Shown: positions 17,803 through 25,749 of the stretch, one piece after another
How positions within the stretch are numbered: the first letter of the stretch is position 1
How the letters are laid out: each line of letters opens with the position of its first letter
Assembly (NCBI GenBank): GCA_034432375.1
Contig: DAOUCA010000143.1
Coordinates: 29,980-93,979, forward strand
Length of the DNA: 64,000 nt
Direction: 5' to 3'
Origin: JAHBVH01 sp034432375
GTDB taxonomy: Bacteria; Chloroflexota; Anaerolineae; Caldilineales; Caldilineaceae
The notes under the pieces: model-generated
Told to the model about the DNA's origin: nothing
Database searches by the model: none
The model's input: the letters and a program-made list of their open reading frames with translations, nothing else
Program-made: the position numbers and the translations under genes

Positions 17803-18822
17803 CTAATCGTCAATGACTTTGACCGGCATCCCCCCACGCGCCACCGACTCATCAATCGCATAGCAGATCGCCATCGACTTATAGCTATCGAAGATCGAAG
17901 CGTGCGATTCGACATTCTGCTCAATGCAGTCGATAAAATGATAGATCTCGCCTTTAAAGGGATGGTGCGAGACATCGCCGCTGTTGGGAGTGATCGTGGG
18001 GAAGGTAAAATATTCGGTCGCGCCAGGATATTTCTGCGAGGAATAGACCTCGTTGTTCTGGATCGAGCCGTTGGTGCCAAAGAGCCGACAGTTAAAACGG
18101 TAGGGAGTATCACCATCGAGCAGCGCCGAGAGTTTGCCAACCGCACCATTGGCAAATTTGAGCGAGGCGACTACCACGGGGTCAAACTCAAAGGCAGTAA
18201 TTAGTTTGGGCGCGGCCGAAAAAGCGCTTACCTCGATCACTTCACCCCCCAACCAGCGCAACATGTCAACGGCATGACAGCCACCACTGAGAAAGGCACT
18301 GCCAACCACATCCTTGCGCAGATAGGCGCTGCCCGGCACGGCGCGACGGGCGGGATGCCAATAATCAGCCTCACCGTAGATCAGATCGCCCAGTCCGCCA
18401 TCCTCAATCAATTGACGCACTGTCACAAATTGCGGGTTCCAGCGCAGGACAAAGCTGGTGACCGTCTTCACACCCGCCTTGGCGACGGCTTCACGGATCT
18501 GCGCTGTTTGTGCTTGTTTGATGCCGACCGGTTTTTCGAGCACAATATGCCGTCCTGTCTCGGCTGCGCGTATACAGTGCTCGGCGCGCACATCGGGCTG
18601 GGTACACGAAACAACGATCTGAATGCGCTCGTCGGCAAAGAATTCATCGAGTGTCGCATACTCTTTGCCCTGGATGCCATGGGTTTGCAGTAGCTTGGTC
18701 GCCTTGCCAGGTGTCCGATTGTAAATGCCCACCACTTCGGTTAAGGGATGATCGCGGAAGATTTTGGCATACTCTGCGGCCACCCAGCCCGCGCCCAATA
18801 GTCCTACGCCGTATTTAGCCAT
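17803..18822 (-). CDS. Gfo/Idh/MocA family oxidoreductase
   Basis: The 339-residue enzyme begins MAKYGVGLLGAGWVAAEY (NAD(P)-binding motif) and has the family's EKP motif in IVLEKPVGI near residue 92, plus GGCHAVDMLRWL with the His/Asp pair of the active site near 180. It differs clearly from the Gfo/Idh/MocA enzyme at 10988. The start follows GGAGAAAACGAA. Downstream of the ThDP enzyme on the same strand (141 bp gap), it may take part in the same sugar or sugar-acid pathway. Substrate unknown. Confidence 0.92.
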   Translation of the reverse strand: MAKYGVGLLGAGWVAAEYAKIFRDHPLTEVVGIYNRTPGKATKLLQTHGIQGKEYATLDEFFADERIQIVVSCTQPDVRAEHCIRAAETGRHIVLEKPVGIKQAQTAQIREAVAKAGVKTVTSFVLRWNPQFVTVRQLIEDGGLGDLIYGEADYWHPARRAVPGSAYLRKDVVGSAFLSGGCHAVDMLRWLGGEVIEVSAFSAAPKLITAFEFDPVVVASLKFANGAVGKLSALLDGDTPYRFNCRLFGTNGSIQNNEVYSSQKYPGATEYFTFPTITPNSGDVSHHPFKGEIYHFIDCIEQNVESHASIFDSYKSMAICYAIDESVARGGMPVKVIDD

Positions 18823-18834
18823 TTCGTTTTCTCC

Positions 18835-18963
18835 TAACTATTTGTTATTGGCCATTTGTTCTTTGTTATTCGTTACTTATTCGTAACTTGCCTTGGTGTG
18901 TTATGCCACAAGTATGGAGTATGAAACCAATGAGTAACGACCAATGGACTAACGACCAATGGA
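18835..18963. repeat. Short-word repeat array between two minus-strand genes
   Basis: TTTGTTATTGGCCATTTGTT-type words lie on the left and ACCAATGGACTAACGACCAATGG (two 15-bp copies of GACCAATGGACTAAC, the second imperfect) on the right, ending against the stop codon of the ThDP-enzyme gene. The right words are loosely complementary to the left ones, as in the other inverted word arrays. Confidence 0.6.
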
Positions 18964-20508
18964 CTAAATCATTGCCTCAATCAAATGGGGGCCACGTTTG
19001 TTTAATGCCGCGGCCAACTGGGTAGTCATCTCTTCTGCGGTCGTAGCACGGGAGGCCTCGACGCCCATCCCTTGAGCCAATTGGACCCAATTAATTGTGG
19101 GGTTGCTCAAGTCGAGCATCTCTTGTGCTTTGCGGCTATTTTCATCGGCCCCGACGCGCTGTAATTCGCCTTGTAAAATCGCATAGGCCCGATTCGAGAA
19201 GAGGATCGTTACCACATCTAGCTTTTCGCGAGCTTGCGTCCAGAGCCCTTGCAACGTATACATGGCGGAGCCATCGGCCTGCGTATTAATCACCTGACGC
19301 TTGGGGCAGGCCACGGCCGCACCAGTTGCCACGGGGATCCCTTGACCGATCGCGCCGCCCATCACTGCCAGCCAATCATGTTGGGCCGCGCCGCCCATCC
19401 ATTTACCGGCGCCAAAACTCGCCGTGATCGACTCGTCGGCAATGATACTATCTTCCACCATAAGATTGGCTAGTGCCCGCCAAATCTTTTCCGAAGTCAA
19501 TTCACCAACAGGCAGGTCAGGGCGCACGCGTTCGTACAGCGGGCCAAATGAATGAGGCGCGCCTAGCTCTTCGGCCAAGGCATCAAGCGCCCCCAACACA
19601 TCGTCGCTAGCGTCAGCTAAGGTGTAGAGTTGGGCATCCGGCGGACTCATGGTGCTTGCTGTGTTGGGATAGGCAAAGAACGCAACCGGCTGCGGCGCGC
19701 CAACCAGGATCATCTGCTCAGTGCCTTTGAGCAATTCGAGCGCTTGGGGCACGGCATAGGGGATACGGGCGAATTGCGGTGTTCCGGCCCCCAAAGTCAT
19801 TCGCGCACTCGCCCGCTGGCTAACGAGGCGTGCGCCGGTAGCTTGGCAGATGCGCGCAGCCAACGCCAATCCAGCCTTCGTCGCGGCCGGCCCACCAACA
19901 CAGAGTACGCTCCGTTTGCCGTTGCGCAACCGTTCCGCCACCTGGCGAATCACCAGTTCGTCCACTGGCTTGGCCGCCGGTGGTACTGCTGTAGGGGCAG
20001 GAGCCACACTCTCATTCCACGCACAATCTCCAGGCAGAATCAAGGTCGCAATCTGGCCAGGCGGCTGTAGCGCGGCCGCAATTGCCGCCGCGGCATCGGT
20101 TGGTACAGTTTCTGGTCTGCGACAAGAGCGAATCCAACCGGAGACCGGTTTGGCAATCGAAACGATGTCGCTGGTCAGCGGCGCATCATATTGCAAATGG
20201 TAGGTCGCATGGTCCCCCACGATGTTGATAATCGGGCTGTGGGCACGGCGGGCGTTGTGCAGGTTGGCAAAGCCGTTGCCCAGCCCCGGCCCAAGATGCA
20301 GTAAGGTGGCTGCGGGTTTACCAGCCATGCGCGCATAGCCGTCCGCCGCGCCAGTGCAAACCCCTTCGAAGAGGCAGAGGATCGTCCGCATTTGTGGCAC
20401 TTTATCAACAGCTGCCACAAAGTGCATCTCCGATGTGCCAGGATTGGTGAAACAAGTATCAACACCACCATTGACGAGGGTTTGAATCAGGCTATGGGCA
20501 CCATTCAT
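18964..20508 (-). CDS. Acetolactate-synthase-like thiamine diphosphate enzyme
   Basis: The 514-residue protein has the three-domain layout of ThDP-dependent decarboxylases. The N-terminal PYR domain contains FEGVCTGAADGYARM with the cofactor-activating Glu near residue 47; the middle domain runs about 185-320; the C-terminal PP domain has the ThDP/Mg motif ADGSAMYT...NRAYAIL (Gly-Asp-Gly here is Ala-Asp-Gly). It is shorter than biosynthetic IlvB (about 560-590 residues), and no small subunit is nearby. It resembles the subgroup annotated as acetolactate synthase large subunit or benzoylformate-decarboxylase-like. A decarboxylase for a 2-keto acid of the neighbouring sugar-acid genes is possible but inferred. 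Confidence 0.87.
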   Translation of the reverse strand: MNGAHSLIQTLVNGGVDTCFTNPGTSEMHFVAAVDKVPQMRTILCLFEGVCTGAADGYARMAGKPAATLLHLGPGLGNGFANLHNARRAHSPIINIVGDHATYHLQYDAPLTSDIVSIAKPVSGWIRSCRRPETVPTDAAAAIAAALQPPGQIATLILPGDCAWNESVAPAPTAVPPAAKPVDELVIRQVAERLRNGKRSVLCVGGPAATKAGLALAARICQATGARLVSQRASARMTLGAGTPQFARIPYAVPQALELLKGTEQMILVGAPQPVAFFAYPNTASTMSPPDAQLYTLADASDDVLGALDALAEELGAPHSFGPLYERVRPDLPVGELTSEKIWRALANLMVEDSIIADESITASFGAGKWMGGAAQHDWLAVMGGAIGQGIPVATGAAVACPKRQVINTQADGSAMYTLQGLWTQAREKLDVVTILFSNRAYAILQGELQRVGADENSRKAQEMLDLSNPTINWVQLAQGMGVEASRATTAEEMTTQLAAALNKRGPHLIEAMI

Positions 20509-20543
20509 AAAGTATTTCCTTTAGGAGTTACAGAGAACTTGGC

Positions 20544-20693
20544 TGATTGACTGACAGAGTTAAAGTTAGCCACAGAGTTCATAGAGGAACAAGTTTCGTA
20601 CATTCTCTGTAGTCTCCGTGATCTCCGTGATTTCTGTAGTCTCGTAGTCTCCGTGCGCGCTGTGGCAGAAATATGAGATTTATCAGTCAATCA
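20544..20693. mobile_element. TIR-bounded element with internal short-word repeats, copy 1
   Basis: Perfect 11-bp terminal inverted repeats, TGATTGACTGA (20544-20554) and TCAGTCAATCA (20683-20693), enclose GCCACAGAG and GCTGTGGCAGAA in inverted order, and between them a variable array of TCTCCGTGAT/CTCTGTAG words. A second element of the same plan lies at 52827-53005. No coding capacity; it occupies the upstream region of the ThDP-enzyme gene. Confidence 0.7.
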
Positions 20694-20932
20694 GGAGAAT
20701 CTGGTTTCGTCTCAAATTTCTATCATCAAAGTAGACGACAAATCAATAATGGAATTTGCGCGCAATCTTTTTGTGGGCTAAGATATATAGGACTTTTTAC
20801 GTGGTTCGAAGGAGCTTCCATTCACTGTAATCTGTAAATTACAGTGAAGTCAAATTTGAATATCGTAATCTTTATAAACAAAAAGTACACAAGCATTAAG
20901 AAAACCGTAAGTTACAAGTATAGAGTGGAGGT
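20694..20932. other. AT-rich upstream region of the AP2-like gene
   Basis: This gap is markedly AT-rich and contains the inverted repeat CACTGTAA-TC-TGTAAATTACAGTG (20824-20847), a palindrome suitable as an operator in front of the AP2-like gene. That role is inferred. No gene seen. Confidence 0.4.
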
Positions 20933-21592
20933 ATGAGCGTGGCCTACAGTCGACCACAGCCCATCTTCAATTTGGGCATTCCCAACCTTGAAGAATTAGA
21001 TTTAACCAATATACACCGCGTCTATCATTATGCCAGCAAACGAGTCAATCAAAAACGTACCTATGGTTGGCTCTTGAAGATTCAACGAAACCGTAAGCAA
21101 TTACAAAGGTTTTATATGGATCACCGATACAGCAGTGTCCCTGCATTGAGCCTGGCAGCGGCAATGATTGATCGGGAGGCATTTATCGAAGACAATCCAT
21201 CTTATAAAAAGTTGGCTTTCCGACCAGATCCGATTAAAAATACGACCCTTGGCGTTAGCGGTGTACATTTTTCATCAACTCAATATGATCAGAATGGGCA
21301 CCTTAACCAACATGCTTCCTTCTGTGCTACTTTCCATGAATATCGCAATGGGAAAAAACAGTTAATCAATAAAGCATTTTCGATTGAAATGTATGGCTTC
21401 AAAAAAGCTTTGCGGTTAGCCATTCAAGCACGTAAACAATGGGAAATGCAACAGTTGGAAAAGATGAAAGTTGATCCAATTGAGTTGCGGTTGGCTGGAT
21501 ATGATTACCTAGATGAAGAGATGGCCTACCAAAAAGTGATGAGCCAATTAGATGGTGATTTCAAGCGTATGGCAAGCGCTGACAAAGTGTAG
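20933..21592 (+). CDS. Tandem AP2-like DNA-binding domain protein
   Basis: I read two AP2/ERF-like modules in this 219-residue protein. The first, residues 42-84, has RTYGWLLKIQRNRKQLQ followed by a helix ALSLAAAMIDREAF. The second, residues 104-172, has GVSGVHF, three strand-like segments, then FSIEMYGFKKALRLAIQARKQW, which closely fits the AP2 C-terminal strand-helix consensus (F-S-V-K-x-YGF-x-x-A-x-x-LA-x-x-AR). AP2 modules are three-stranded sheets packed on a helix that bind DNA; in bacteria they occur in some HNH endonucleases and a few stand-alone proteins. No nuclease motif is present here, so a transcription factor is the best guess. GGAGG precedes the start by 5 bases. Codon use is more AT-rich than its neighbours. 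Confidence 0.65.
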   Translation: MSVAYSRPQPIFNLGIPNLEELDLTNIHRVYHYASKRVNQKRTYGWLLKIQRNRKQLQRFYMDHRYSSVPALSLAAAMIDREAFIEDNPSYKKLAFRPDPIKNTTLGVSGVHFSSTQYDQNGHLNQHASFCATFHEYRNGKKQLINKAFSIEMYGFKKALRLAIQARKQWEMQQLEKMKVDPIELRLAGYDYLDEEMAYQKVMSQLDGDFKRMASADKV

Positions 21593-21649
21593 GTATACCG
21601 TAGCCATATACTTTTTTTTATATTGAGGAAAATCTCCAATAAAATTATC

Positions 21650-23143
21650 TTATGTACGGCAATAACGAGTGCGCACCGTGTAGACGCTATCACCGCTCAA
21701 AATGCCGCCTCGTCCAAACAGACGCCCATGTTGCCAGTTTGACAGGCCTAACTCTGGTTTGTCTAAAGCGAATTGGCCATCAACCCAACGGGTGTGGTCA
21801 TCGCCCACAAAGGGGGCATTGATTAACTCATAAAATCGCTGCTGTTCCGTGCGATCTTGGCTAAGTAACGAAGCAACAAGTTGTGGACTCTGTTCATTAA
21901 AAAGTGCTATCGCTTCCTCAACTGAATCAACCAACGCCAATGTAATCTCTGGGGTTTCTTCCCATTCCCACTCATGTCCGAGTTGGTGATGTTCCAGCGG
22001 TTCGGCAAAGGGTTCTTGACAATCACCATTGGCGCGGCGCACGGTAACCATCTTGGTGAAGAGGTCAGGCGATAGCGCTTGGCAGTCCGCGTCTACAACA
22101 TGGAGCTTTCCCTGCTGCCCACGCTGTTGGGCCGCAGCAGTTAGATTCTCTAGCAATATTGGAATCAATATCTCTGCCTGCGATCGCACAATACAACAGG
22201 TATTTAAGGTGTTGCAGACCTTGCGATCCAGCGACCGTTTGACCACGCGGCCGAACTCGGCCGCGTCGGCTGATTCAGCGGCCACGAGCCAAGCGCCCCC
22301 TGTGCCATGCAGGCTAACAGCCACCCCAACACTACGTGCCAGCGCACCGAGCGTATCAACCGCTGGTCCGGAACCGCGGGCCACGGCCAGCCCCAACCGT
22401 GCATCAGAAAAGAGCGCCCAACCAGCGGCATGGGCAGCACTCTCGATCAGTACCACGGCCCCGGTCGGCAGACCACTCGCCGCCAGAGCCGGCTCCACCG
22501 CCAGCCGCATAATACTTTGCGCAGTCTGTAAGGCATCGCTCCCAATGCGAAAGACAACCGTATTTCCCCCCCGCAAGACGCCACAGGCATCTGCCAACAC
22601 ATTGGGCCGCCCTTCAAAGACAAAGGCTACGACTCCCAACGCCGCCCCAATCAACTCAATCCGAAACCCTTCGTGGTAAACCGTTTCCAAAATTTGCCCA
22701 CGCCGCGAGGATGCAGCGATCCAGCCGCGCAGGCCGTCGATCATGCCATAGCGCATCTTTTCGGTCGCGATCAGGCGTGTGGTCGAGCGGCCACGCGCCT
22801 GCGCCTGCGCCACATCGTCGGTATTGACCGCGCTGATCTCTGCCCAGATCGCATCATCGGCCAAGGCCGTTGCAAAGTGCTCATAAAAGGCGGCAATCTG
22901 TTCATCCGTCACGCCACCCATCGCGGCAAAGGCTTCGCTAGCCCTAGTTACTGCAGCAGCGGCACGGTGGGCTTCCGCAGCAGGGATATGGAGCAGTTGA
23001 CCGCTTTCTGCCACCGCCGCCAATCGATCACCTGGCTGAAAGGCAGCGGCCAACGCCTCCGATACACGCAAGATTCGGCCATTGGGTGTCAACACCGGCA
23101 TCCCCACTTCCAACCGCTCTAACAGCTCACCTTGACTCATCAT
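21650..23143 (-). CDS. ProA-like (gamma-glutamyl phosphate reductase family) aldehyde dehydrogenase
   Basis: The core from about residue 65 matches the ProA branch of the aldehyde dehydrogenase superfamily: GRPNVLADACGVLRGGNTVVFRIGSDAL for the cofactor loop, and KVCNTLNTCCIV, whose Cys aligns with the ProA nucleophile in the block AACNALET. At 497 residues it is some 70 longer than ProA (about 420), the excess being an N-terminal extension (MPVLTPNGRILRVSEALAAAFQPGDRL). There is no proB nearby; instead it lies downstream of the xylonate dehydratase on the same strand. It could be proline biosynthesis or a dedicated (semi)aldehyde or acyl-phosphate step; the sequence does not decide. Confidence 0.75.
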   Translation of the reverse strand: MMSQGELLERLEVGMPVLTPNGRILRVSEALAAAFQPGDRLAAVAESGQLLHIPAAEAHRAAAAVTRASEAFAAMGGVTDEQIAAFYEHFATALADDAIWAEISAVNTDDVAQAQARGRSTTRLIATEKMRYGMIDGLRGWIAASSRRGQILETVYHEGFRIELIGAALGVVAFVFEGRPNVLADACGVLRGGNTVVFRIGSDALQTAQSIMRLAVEPALAASGLPTGAVVLIESAAHAAGWALFSDARLGLAVARGSGPAVDTLGALARSVGVAVSLHGTGGAWLVAAESADAAEFGRVVKRSLDRKVCNTLNTCCIVRSQAEILIPILLENLTAAAQQRGQQGKLHVVDADCQALSPDLFTKMVTVRRANGDCQEPFAEPLEHHQLGHEWEWEETPEITLALVDSVEEAIALFNEQSPQLVASLLSQDRTEQQRFYELINAPFVGDDHTRWVDGQFALDKPELGLSNWQHGRLFGRGGILSGDSVYTVRTRYCRT

Positions 23144-23653
23144 TCACTCTTTTCGTTCTTACTCAGGTCATCCCTGGGAAGCTCTGTTCACACGGTATCA
23201 CTAGTACAGCGCGGCGTAAATAAGCCAAGAGTCCGAGAAACTGCGTTTTTGTTAAAAACTCAGTTTCTGAGCCACTCCCAGATACTGTTGGTTAATTCAA
23301 CAACGGCGCGCACCCTGCGCTTGTCGAAGGGCAGCGGCTCTGGCTTCGGCAAGCGCAGCGGCTCTGGCTTCGGCAAGCGCAGCCGCCGCCTACTTGATTT
23401 CGCGAGCAGTATCCTCCCAATAGTGAGGACACTGTTGGCGAAATCGTTGGGGGTGTACTCAGCATCCCTAGATGCTGGGTCTGCCCACCGTGGCGCACCA
23501 GGTGATGCGAACTACACTTAATTCGCCAACAGTACCAGTAAGACAGTGAGACAGTGAGACAGTGACTGAGCCACTGTCTTACTGTCTCACTGAGCTATTG
23601 GCTTACTTAAGCCGCCTTGTACTAGGCTTATTTGTACCGTCGCTGACTGCTTA
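23144..23653. repeat. Repeat-rich intergenic region
   Basis: Several repeats fill this gap. (1) A 24-bp tandem duplication, AGCGGCTCTGGCTTCGGCAA plus GCGC, at 23333-23356 and 23357-23380, part of the TTCG(A/G)CAAGC family. (2) Terminal inverted repeats ACTGTTGGCGAA (23430-23441) and TTCGCCAACAGT (23521-23532) bounding a roughly 103-bp segment with an inner hairpin. (3) An inverted pair of heptamer arrays, GAGACAGT three times and ACTGTCT/TACTGTC, at 23540-23592. No gene is supported. Confidence 0.7.
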
Positions 23654-25660
23654 TTAACCGGTAGCCAACGCCTTTTTACCTGCTTCCAACAGTTCAACAA
23701 TCCGATCGACATCGTAGACACAGCCACCCCAAGTGCCGCCGCTCGCATTCTGCAGAGCCGCCCACAGTCGTGTATCATCGGGCAGGCGTTCATCGGGCAA
23801 CATAGAGGGCAGCGGAGCGCGCGTGTTGAGAACAGCGGCTCCCTCTGCTGCGCCATAACGCTTGCCATCGTGGCCTACGAGATTGACACTGCCAATAAGA
23901 TTCACTGTGTCAATGATAATCTCTATCGTATCACCCTCACGCACTTTGCCAATCGGACCGCCGGCCAAGCCTTCCGGCCCCATATGACCAATACAGGCAC
24001 CCGTGCTGACTCCACTGAAGCGCGCATCGGTTACCAGCGCCACTTCTTTGCCCCACGGCAAATGTTTCAGTGCGGCCGTAAGCTGATAGGTCTCTTCCAT
24101 CCCACTGCCGAGCGGTCCACGTCCAACGACGATGATGATATCACCGGCCTGCACTTTGGCTTCATCCCCCGTCCCTTTGATGGCAGCAATGGCGGCTCGT
24201 TCGCTCGTAAAGACACGCGCCGGGCCAGTTTTGCGATAGACGCCATCGGGATCGATCACAGTGGGATTGATCGAGGTGCTTTTGACAACCGAGCCTTCGG
24301 GGCAGAGATTGCCCATGGGAAAGGTGACGGTGCTCGTCAGCCCCCGTTCGCGAGCGCGCTGCGGGTTCATAATCACATTATCGGGATCGACACCATCGAG
24401 CTCTTGCAACAATCCACGCACCCGCTGGCGGCGTTCACTCTTCTCCCATTCATCCAGTAAGGTGCCAAGCGAACGGCCCATGACAGTCAGCGCATTCAGG
24501 CGCAATAGCCCCAGATCGCGTAGGTGGAGCATTGTCTCGGGCACGCCACCGGCCATAAAGACCTGCACAGTGGGATGGCCCACGGGCCCATTGGGCAGGG
24601 CATCAACCAAGCGGGGCACCTGTGCGTTGATCCGTTGCCAGTCAGCCACCGTCGGCTTGGGTAGACCTGCGGCATGGGCAATCGCTGGAATATGCAGCAA
24701 GAGATTCGTACTGCCACCAAAGGCAGCGTGAACAACCATTGCATTGTATAGCGCATCCTCGGTCAACACATCGCGCGTAGTGATACGGGCTGCCTCCATC
24801 GCCATGATCGCATTGGCTGAACGGGTAGCCAAATCGAGCCAGATCGGTTGGCCGGAGGGGGCAAGCGCGGCGTGCATCAGCGTCATCCCCAAGGCTTCAG
24901 CCACAACCTGGCTGGTGGCCGCTGTCCCCAGAAATTGACAGCCACCTCCAGGCGAGGCGCAGGTATGGCACCCAATCTCGGCGGCCTCTTCCAGCGTAAT
25001 GGCACCGTGGGCATAGCGCACACCGATCGTCTGCGCCTTGCCGGCATCTTCGCCATCGGTGGCCGGCAGCGTAACACCGCCGGGAACCAGGATCGTGGGA
25101 AGGTCGGGCTGGCCGGCCAGCGCCAACATCATGGCGGGTAACCCTTTATCGCAGGTCGCAACGCCCATAACCCCTTTGCGGGTTGGTAACGAGCGCACTA
25201 AGCGGCGCAGCACAATAGCGGCATCATTGCGATAGGGTAGGCTGTCCATCATGCCCAGCGTGCCCTGGCTGCGCCCATCGCAAGGATCGGTGACAAAGCC
25301 GGCAAAGGGGATCGCGCCCTCCGCAGTAAATTCTTTGGCGGCAGCCTGCATCAGCAACCCCACTTCCCAGTGTCCGGTATGATAGCCCAACGCAATTGGG
25401 CTGCCATCCGGGGCACGAATCCCGCCTTGTGTACTCAGGATCAAGAATTCTTTGCGGCGCAACATGGAGGGATCCCACCCCATGCCCACATTTTGACTAA
25501 GTGCAAAGAGATCGCCACTGGGCGCGTTTAACAACAATTCATGATCCAAGGGGAGTGCGCCTGCGGGGCCAAGGGCATTGGTCTGAATATCATAGATTGT
25601 AGGATCTTCCGTGTCGATAGCAACCTGGCGCGTTGCGCCATTCGTGCTTTTTGAGCTCAT
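23654..25660 (-). CDS. YjhG/YagF-family D-xylonate dehydratase
   Basis: The 668-residue protein matches E. coli YjhG and YagF over its whole length (IlvD/Edd superfamily), enzymes that dehydrate D-xylonate to 2-keto-3-deoxy-D-xylonate. Shared blocks include PSGDLFALSQNVGMGWDP, DPCDGRSQGT, ATCDKGLPAMM and CASPGGGCQFLGTA; the Cys residues in the last three match iron-sulfur ligands. The start at 25660 follows AGGAGG by 5 bases; the open frame extends 13 codons further but without such a site. No aldolase of the Dahms pathway is in the window. The downstream ProA-like dehydrogenase might act on an aldehyde product. Confidence 0.92.
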   Translation of the reverse strand: MSSKSTNGATRQVAIDTEDPTIYDIQTNALGPAGALPLDHELLLNAPSGDLFALSQNVGMGWDPSMLRRKEFLILSTQGGIRAPDGSPIALGYHTGHWEVGLLMQAAAKEFTAEGAIPFAGFVTDPCDGRSQGTLGMMDSLPYRNDAAIVLRRLVRSLPTRKGVMGVATCDKGLPAMMLALAGQPDLPTILVPGGVTLPATDGEDAGKAQTIGVRYAHGAITLEEAAEIGCHTCASPGGGCQFLGTAATSQVVAEALGMTLMHAALAPSGQPIWLDLATRSANAIMAMEAARITTRDVLTEDALYNAMVVHAAFGGSTNLLLHIPAIAHAAGLPKPTVADWQRINAQVPRLVDALPNGPVGHPTVQVFMAGGVPETMLHLRDLGLLRLNALTVMGRSLGTLLDEWEKSERRQRVRGLLQELDGVDPDNVIMNPQRARERGLTSTVTFPMGNLCPEGSVVKSTSINPTVIDPDGVYRKTGPARVFTSERAAIAAIKGTGDEAKVQAGDIIIVVGRGPLGSGMEETYQLTAALKHLPWGKEVALVTDARFSGVSTGACIGHMGPEGLAGGPIGKVREGDTIEIIIDTVNLIGSVNLVGHDGKRYGAAEGAAVLNTRAPLPSMLPDERLPDDTRLWAALQNASGGTWGGCVYDVDRIVELLEAGKKALATG

Positions 25661-25749
25661 ACCAACCTCCTGGATCGGCTCTTCTCTACGATTGAACAAA
25701 GGGGAAAATTTAAGAAGATAATACCATCTTTACGAGGGGATCACAACCA

